From positions 1-12,071 of the forward strand of contig CAZIWJ010000103.1 in NCBI GenBank assembly GCA_964542855.1: 12,071 bases of DNA, in the 5' to 3' direction. A program made the position numbers and the translations under genes. Every line of letters begins with the position of its first letter. Within the stretch, counting starts at the first letter, position 1. Of this stretch, positions 8,332 through 12,071 are shown piece by piece. The stretch comes from CAZIWJ01 sp964542855 (GTDB lineage: Bacteria; Bacteroidota; Bacteroidia; Cytophagales; Cyclobacteriaceae). The notes under the pieces were generated by a model, which had not been told where the DNA came from, did no database searches, and saw nothing but the letters and a program-made list of their open reading frames with translations.

Positions 8332-10281
8332 TTGTTCTTGTTATTATTTGCTTTATTGTTCAGCGTAGCTTGTTCTGCTGGGGTATTCGCCCAGGACCTG
8401 GAAGAAGCCTTTGACCGGGAAAGAGAAAATCAGTTTACTGGTTCACAGCCGGTGGCTTCTGCCGATATGATAGCACCTTACTTTGATAAAAAAGTTTTCA
8501 TTAACACTGCTACTGTTTATGACCTGGAAAAGTTATTCTGGATTAGCGAACGGCAAATGAATCATTTGCTAAAGTACAGGGAACGTTTTGGAAACTTGCT
8601 GAGCAAGTACGAACTCTACCTGATTCCTTCCTGGGATAGCACAACTGTTAAACGAACCATCCCTTACCTGTTATTTGCTTTCCGGGAAACAATACCTGAT
8701 CGTACTAAAGGCCTGGTAATTAACAGATTTCAATATAAACCAGCATCATCTGCTTCATATGCAGGCAATAATATTAAGCACTATTCCCGGTTATTCCTGG
8801 AAAAGGAAGAACGGTTTAGTGCCGGTGTAACCATTGAAAAAGATGCAGGAGAAAAGTTTAGGTGGAAACCTGAAGAAAAAAAGTATGGACACGATTTTTA
8901 TTCTGCCCACGTAACTCTCCGGAGTAAAAAACTACCCGCCAGGCTTATTTTGGGCGATTATATCGTACAGGCGGGGCAGGGGCTTATTTTCGGGTCAGGG
9001 TTCCGGCTTTTCCAGGGAGGAGGGATTAGAAGGGGGTACTGGGCAGCAGATGGTATAGAAGGTTACAAGGCTACCCGGGAAAACAACTTCTTTCGTGGTG
9101 TAGCTGCTGAGTATGCACTCGATACGCATTGGGGAAATTTCACGGGCCGGACTTTCTTTTCTGTTAATTTTCACGATGCTACGATACACCAGGACTCATC
9201 CGGCTTTGAATATTTTAATACTCTCAGGGAAGGGGGATATCACCGGACAGCTTCTGAACTGGCTGCCAGAAAAACACTGAAGCTAAAAAGTGGCGGGTTA
9301 GTCATTAACTGGAAAAGTAAGAAAAAACGTTTTAGGGGGGGGCTTACAATTAATCACCTCCGATTTAGCCAAATTCGCCAGCCGGAGAGTAACTGGAAAA
9401 CCATTCATCATTTCAGGGGAAACTCCCAATTATCCGGTAGTATTTACTTTTCCGGAAGAAAGAATAACACCCTATTTTTTTCTGAGCTGGCCTGGTCTTC
9501 GGCTCCCGGGTTTATTGCAGGTGTCATTGCTAACCCGGCCGATGCATTTCGGTTTTCGTTGCTTGCCCGGTACTATCATCCGGGGTATTATGGCCAATTT
9601 GCCAACGGATTTCGTTCATCGGGTGCCACTAAAAATGAAAAGGGTATAATGGCAGCGATTAAATGGAATGTTTTTTACCGTTTTTCAATCGAGCTTTCTT
9701 ATGATATGCACAACAATCCCTGGATATCGTACCGGGCCAACAATTCTTCGTCCGGCACTGAAGTTCGATTAACCCTCAAAGGGCAACTTCCCGGTAAAAC
9801 CCATGTAAGGGCCCGAATGCTATTTGATGAAAGCGAGAAAACCGTTACTCACAACCAATTACCGTTGCGTCCTTTAATGCCTGTAAATAGAAAACGATTT
9901 CAAATACAGTTGAGTAACAGAAATATCTTTGAAGTAAAACACCAGGTTCAGATAGCTGTAAATCAAAACGGGAAAAGTATTTTATTCAACCAGCAGCTAG
10001 CAAAGAGATGGGGGCGGTTTAACCTGCGTTTCAGTTCAGTATTCTACGATTCGTTCGATGATGGAGCCCGCCAGTTCATTTATGAGAACGGATTACTGTA
10101 TACTTTCTCGGTAGCATCATATTCACGGCCCGGTTTGAAAAATTTCTTGTTGGTGCAATGGAAACTGAGCCGTAACTGGTTTATTTACTTTAAAACATCG
10201 AGAACTTCTCACTTTAAAGAACCTGGGTGGACGAAGGAATGGACATGGGAGGGCCAGTTGATATATAAAATCAATCGTTGA
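8332..10281 (+). CDS. ComEA-like helix-hairpin-helix protein with predicted outer-membrane barrel
   Basis: The 649-residue product starts with a signal peptide (cleavage likely after GVFA, before QDLEEAF). Residues 57-117 are helix-hairpin-helix-like: FINTATVYDLEKLFWI, then LLKYRERFG, then a second unit YELYLIPSWDSTTVKRTIPYL. This matches a recurrent Bacteroidota family related to ComEA. From about 125 onward the protein is rich in aromatic, alternating strands, including the family block LGDYIVQAGQGLIFGSGF (208-225), so a beta-barrel is likely. ComEA proteins bind DNA during uptake, but here the usual glycines of both hairpins are absent, so DNA binding is doubtful. There is no ATG start. 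A TTG at 8332 follows the upstream stop by 4 bp, while an ATT at 8320 would restore an IRNQ n-region with a positive charge. The 3' end overlaps pth by 11 bp tail-to-tail. Confidence 0.82.
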   Translation: MFLLLFALLFSVACSAGVFAQDLEEAFDRERENQFTGSQPVASADMIAPYFDKKVFINTATVYDLEKLFWISERQMNHLLKYRERFGNLLSKYELYLIPSWDSTTVKRTIPYLLFAFRETIPDRTKGLVINRFQYKPASSASYAGNNIKHYSRLFLEKEERFSAGVTIEKDAGEKFRWKPEEKKYGHDFYSAHVTLRSKKLPARLILGDYIVQAGQGLIFGSGFRLFQGGGIRRGYWAADGIEGYKATRENNFFRGVAAEYALDTHWGNFTGRTFFSVNFHDATIHQDSSGFEYFNTLREGGYHRTASELAARKTLKLKSGGLVINWKSKKKRFRGGLTINHLRFSQIRQPESNWKTIHHFRGNSQLSGSIYFSGRKNNTLFFSELAWSSAPGFIAGVIANPADAFRFSLLARYYHPGYYGQFANGFRSSGATKNEKGIMAAIKWNVFYRFSIELSYDMHNNPWISYRANNSSSGTEVRLTLKGQLPGKTHVRARMLFDESEKTVTHNQLPLRPLMPVNRKRFQIQLSNRNIFEVKHQVQIAVNQNGKSILFNQQLAKRWGRFNLRFSSVFYDSFDDGARQFIYENGLLYTFSVASYSRPGLKNFLLVQWKLSRNWFIYFKTSRTSHFKEPGWTKEWTWEGQLIYKINR

Positions 10282-10831
10282 ACTGGCTCATGGTTCGTTG
10301 AATACCAATAGCCGCAAATCCAAATATCATATCAATTGAACGATCAATCATGTCAGGGAGGCCTACCATTTCCTCCTCATTGAAGTTGCTGAGTACATAG
10401 TCTACCTGCTGCCCTTTGTAAAAGCTATTACCGATACCGAAGCGAAGCCTGGGGTAATTAGCCCCACCTGTAGCCTGCTCAATATCTTTTAAGCCGTTAT
10501 GACCTGCACTGCTTCCTTTGGCCCGCATCCGGATTTTTCCAAAGGGCAGGGCAATGTCATCTACAATTACCAACAAGTTGGTTTTAGGGATATTCAGTTG
10601 CTGAAGCCAGTAATTAACAGCCTTACCACTGGAATTCATATATGTAGTAGGCTTAATCAGATAAATATTTCGGCCTTTATACTTAAACGAAGCGGTTTCA
10701 GCATGCCGGTTGGCCTCAAAGCGCAGATCCTCCTGCACGGCCAGTTTGTCCAAAACCAGAAAGCCAATATTGTGTCGGGTAAGTTTATACTTAATTCCCG
10801 GGTTACCTAATCCTGCTACAAGATACTTCAT
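10271..10831 (-). CDS. pth: Peptidyl-tRNA hydrolase
   Basis: This enzyme cleaves the ester bond of peptidyl-tRNAs released early from ribosomes, recycling tRNA in the cytoplasm. The 186-residue length is normal for the family. The start MKYLVAGLGNPG with N10, catalytic H20 in TRHNIGF, M65 and N66 in TYMNSSGK, D91 in VIVDDI, and N112 in GHNGLKDIE match the E. coli residues N10, H20, M67, D93 and N114, with a small offset after H20. All key residues are present. The ATG at 10831 is the only plausible start. It follows rplY by 115 bp on the same strand, in the conserved prs-rplY-pth order. A hairpin followed by a U-tract ends just before the start codon. The 3' end overlaps the convergent HhH gene by 11 bp. 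Confidence 0.97.
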   Translation of the reverse strand: MKYLVAGLGNPGIKYKLTRHNIGFLVLDKLAVQEDLRFEANRHAETASFKYKGRNIYLIKPTTYMNSSGKAVNYWLQQLNIPKTNLLVIVDDIALPFGKIRMRAKGSSAGHNGLKDIEQATGGANYPRLRFGIGNSFYKGQQVDYVLSNFNEEEMVGLPDMIDRSIDMIFGFAAIGIQRTMSQFND

Positions 10832-10833
10832 AG

Positions 10834-10913
10834 AAAAAACTGTCCTTCACACTTCAACTTTCTGAACAGCTAGTAATAATCAGAAATAAGTACTGAAGTT
10901 TAAAGAACAGTTT
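10834..10913 (-). terminator. Imperfect hairpin plus U-tract between rplY and pth
   Basis: Bases 10837-10865 and 10880-10913 are largely complementary. The outer stem AAACTGT/ACAGTTT and the block ACTTCA/TGAAGT are perfect, and an inner stem TTTCTGA/TCAGAAA closes on a 14-nt loop. A few mismatches and a bulge lie between them. On the minus-strand RNA the outer stem ends in a run of six U (10839 to 10834), only 2 nt before the pth ATG. This resembles a weak intrinsic terminator or an attenuator that can lower pth expression relative to rplY. The stem is AT-rich, so efficient termination is not certain. Confidence 0.4.
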
Positions 10914-10946
10914 GCTTGTGATGTGATAATTTATGCAAAAAAGTTA

Positions 10947-11561
10947 TTAGGAAGCTACTTCTTCTTCTACTTCTTCACTTTCGTCTTCATCTTCATCATC
11001 TTGCTGCTTTCCACGTAATGCACGAGGTATTTCCACCGCAACAATCGGTGAAGATTCAGGATTCAGGATCATGAAGTTATTTTGCTCCACATCTTTCACC
11101 CGCAACGATTTCCCAAAATTTAACTTGGCAATACTAAGCTCAATGAATTCTGGCATGTGTTCCGGTAATGCAGAAACTTTGAGTGTGCGCTCTTTCAGGT
11201 ATAATTTACCTCCTTTAGCAACACCTGGTGCAACGCCCTTCAAACGAACAGGGATATTCATTTTCAATGTTCGATCCTTCTGAATTAACAGAAAATCAGC
11301 GTGAACGATCATGTCATTTACCGGGTGGAACTGCGCATCCTGAAGAATGCATTCGTATTCCGAACCTTCAATGTTCAGCGTTACAAAATGCGCCTCGTTC
11401 GTATAGATTAGCGGCTTAAAAAGAATAATTGGCGCATAAAAATGCACAACTTGATCTCCTCCGTACAGCACACCCGGAACATAACCTTCATTCCTCAGCT
11501 TATTTGCTGCTTCCTTACCAAGGTCGGATCTGTGGTAACCTACTATCTCTATCTTTTTCAT
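10947..11561 (-). CDS. rplY: Large-subunit ribosomal protein L25, long CTC form with acidic tail
   Basis: L25 binds 5S rRNA in the large ribosomal subunit. The 204 residues contain an N-terminal L25 domain at about 1-92 (RSDLGKEAANKLRNEGYVPG, then VLYGG and HPVNDMIVHADF). A CTC/TL5-type C-terminal domain follows at about 98-180 (IPVRLKGVAPGVAKGGKL, ELSIAKLNFGKSLRV). Short L25 forms such as E. coli have only the first domain, at about 94 residues. Residues 188-201 form a strongly acidic tail (EDEDESEEVEEE), encoded by a TTC-rich low-complexity stretch on the plus strand. The gene starts 12 bp after prs stops and precedes pth, so it is the middle gene of the conserved cluster. The gene ends in two in-frame TAA codons. 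The ATG at 11561 fits the family start MKKIEIVG. Confidence 0.95.
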   Translation of the reverse strand: MKKIEIVGYHRSDLGKEAANKLRNEGYVPGVLYGGDQVVHFYAPIILFKPLIYTNEAHFVTLNIEGSEYECILQDAQFHPVNDMIVHADFLLIQKDRTLKMNIPVRLKGVAPGVAKGGKLYLKERTLKVSALPEHMPEFIELSIAKLNFGKSLRVKDVEQNNFMILNPESSPIVAVEIPRALRGKQQDDEDEDESEEVEEEVAS

Positions 11562-11573
11562 GTCTATACTTAT

Positions 11574-12071
11574 TTATACTCTTTTTCTTGAAATGAATAA
11601 AGGGCTGGTAGATTCATATTCATGAATCTTCTTCACTGCCCTGGCAAACATTTCGGCTACTGAAAGCACTTTTATTTTTTCACTTTCCCGTTTCAGGGGA
11701 ATAGTATCTGATACAACCAGTTCTTCCAGTTCGGAACTCTCGATATTTTCAAATGCTTTTCCTGAAAGCAGTGGGTGCGTAGCGACGGCTCTTACCGACC
11801 GGGCGCCTTTTTCTTTAATGATGTTTGCTGCCCGGCATAATGTGCCGGCGGTATCTACCATATCATCAACCAGCACTACATCGCGGTCGGTTACATCACC
11901 AATTACCTGCATACTGGCTACTTCATTAGCCCGCTTGCGGTGCTTATCGATAACAACCAGGTCTGTATTGAAATACTGGGAATAGTTCCTGGTTCGTTTT
12001 ACTCCACCTACGTCGGGTGATGCAAAAATAAGGTTGCTGGTATCGAGCGTTTTCAGGTAAGGGACGAAAAT
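11574..12071 (-). CDS. prs: Ribose-phosphate pyrophosphokinase (PRPP synthase), C-terminal part
   Basis: PRPP synthase makes phosphoribosyl pyrophosphate from ribose 5-phosphate and ATP, for nucleotide, histidine and tryptophan synthesis. The reverse strand is open from the window edge, giving the last 165 residues; family members are about 315 long, so this is the second half. It begins IFVPYLKTLDT and carries SPDVGGVKRTRNY (flexible loop), VVIDKHRKRANEV, the PRPP-binding motif VVLVDDMVDTAGTL, then ATHPLLSGKA and SDTIPLKRE, all matching Prs in order. An internal ATG at 11912 is a methionine within the protein, not the start. It is the first gene of the prs-rplY-pth cluster seen here, and the cluster promoter lies outside the window. 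Confidence 0.97.
   Translation of the reverse strand: MFVPYLKTLDTSNLIFASPDVGGVKRTRNYSQYFNTDLVVIDKHRKRANEVASMQVIGDVTDRDVVLVDDMVDTAGTLCRAANIIKEKGARSVRAVATHPLLSGKAFENIESSELEELVVSDTIPLKRESEKIKVLSVAEMFARAVKKIHEYESTSPLFISRKRV

Noticed and set aside
8332..8420. Lipoprotein signal in the HhH-barrel protein (FSVAC)
   Set aside because: The -3 position is S instead of L, and a good signal peptidase I site (VFA before QD) follows. A secreted barrel protein fits better.
1..12071. Defence island, CRISPR array, toxin-antitoxin pair, prophage or insertion sequence
   Set aside because: No repeats with spacers, transposase motifs, small toxin-like gene pairs or phage genes were seen. The genes are housekeeping, signalling or envelope types.

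Overview
The window looks like chromosomal DNA from a member of the Bacteroidota, most likely a Cytophagales-type free-living bacterium. The evidence is a carboxypeptidase-regulatory-domain TonB receptor, an outer-membrane helix-hairpin-helix/barrel protein, a lamin-tail/FlgD-Ig surface protein, a soluble multi-PAS histidine kinase, A-rich leaders with few Shine-Dalgarno sites, and moderate GC. No tRNA, rRNA, CRISPR array, insertion sequence or phage gene was seen. The taxonomic call is inference from gene types, not from a marker gene.

Layout. Positions 1-577 (minus) hold the N-terminal part of a TonB-dependent outer-membrane receptor, cut by the window edge. Then, all on the minus strand and transcribed from about 7461 down to 685, comes a run of four genes: a secreted protein with two lamin-tail domains, a short LemA-like membrane protein, a soluble histidine kinase of about 1270 residues with about eight PAS domains, and an M23 metallopeptidase whose GTG start lies inside the kinase gene. 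Divergent from this run, on the plus strand, are a small outer-membrane barrel-like protein (7554-8327) and a ComEA-like helix-hairpin-helix protein with a predicted large barrel (8332-10281). The last one runs tail-to-tail into, and overlaps by 11 bp, the minus-strand cluster prs-rplY-pth (12071 down to 10271). That cluster is a conserved bacterial housekeeping block: PRPP synthase, ribosomal protein L25/CTC and peptidyl-tRNA hydrolase.

How the genes may work together. prs, rplY and pth serve nucleotide supply and translation. The divergent trio (lamin-tail protein, small barrel, HhH-barrel) looks like a Bacteroidota cell-surface module of unknown function. All three have export signals, two are predicted outer-membrane proteins, and the third has features of a surface-displayed or type IX-secreted protein. 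The kinase has no membrane segment and no partner response regulator in the window, so its output is unknown. The least explained parts are the divergent surface module, the glycine-poor HhH region, the non-ATG start of the HhH gene, and a hairpin plus U-tract that abuts the pth start codon. I found no clear defence, toxin or mobile system.
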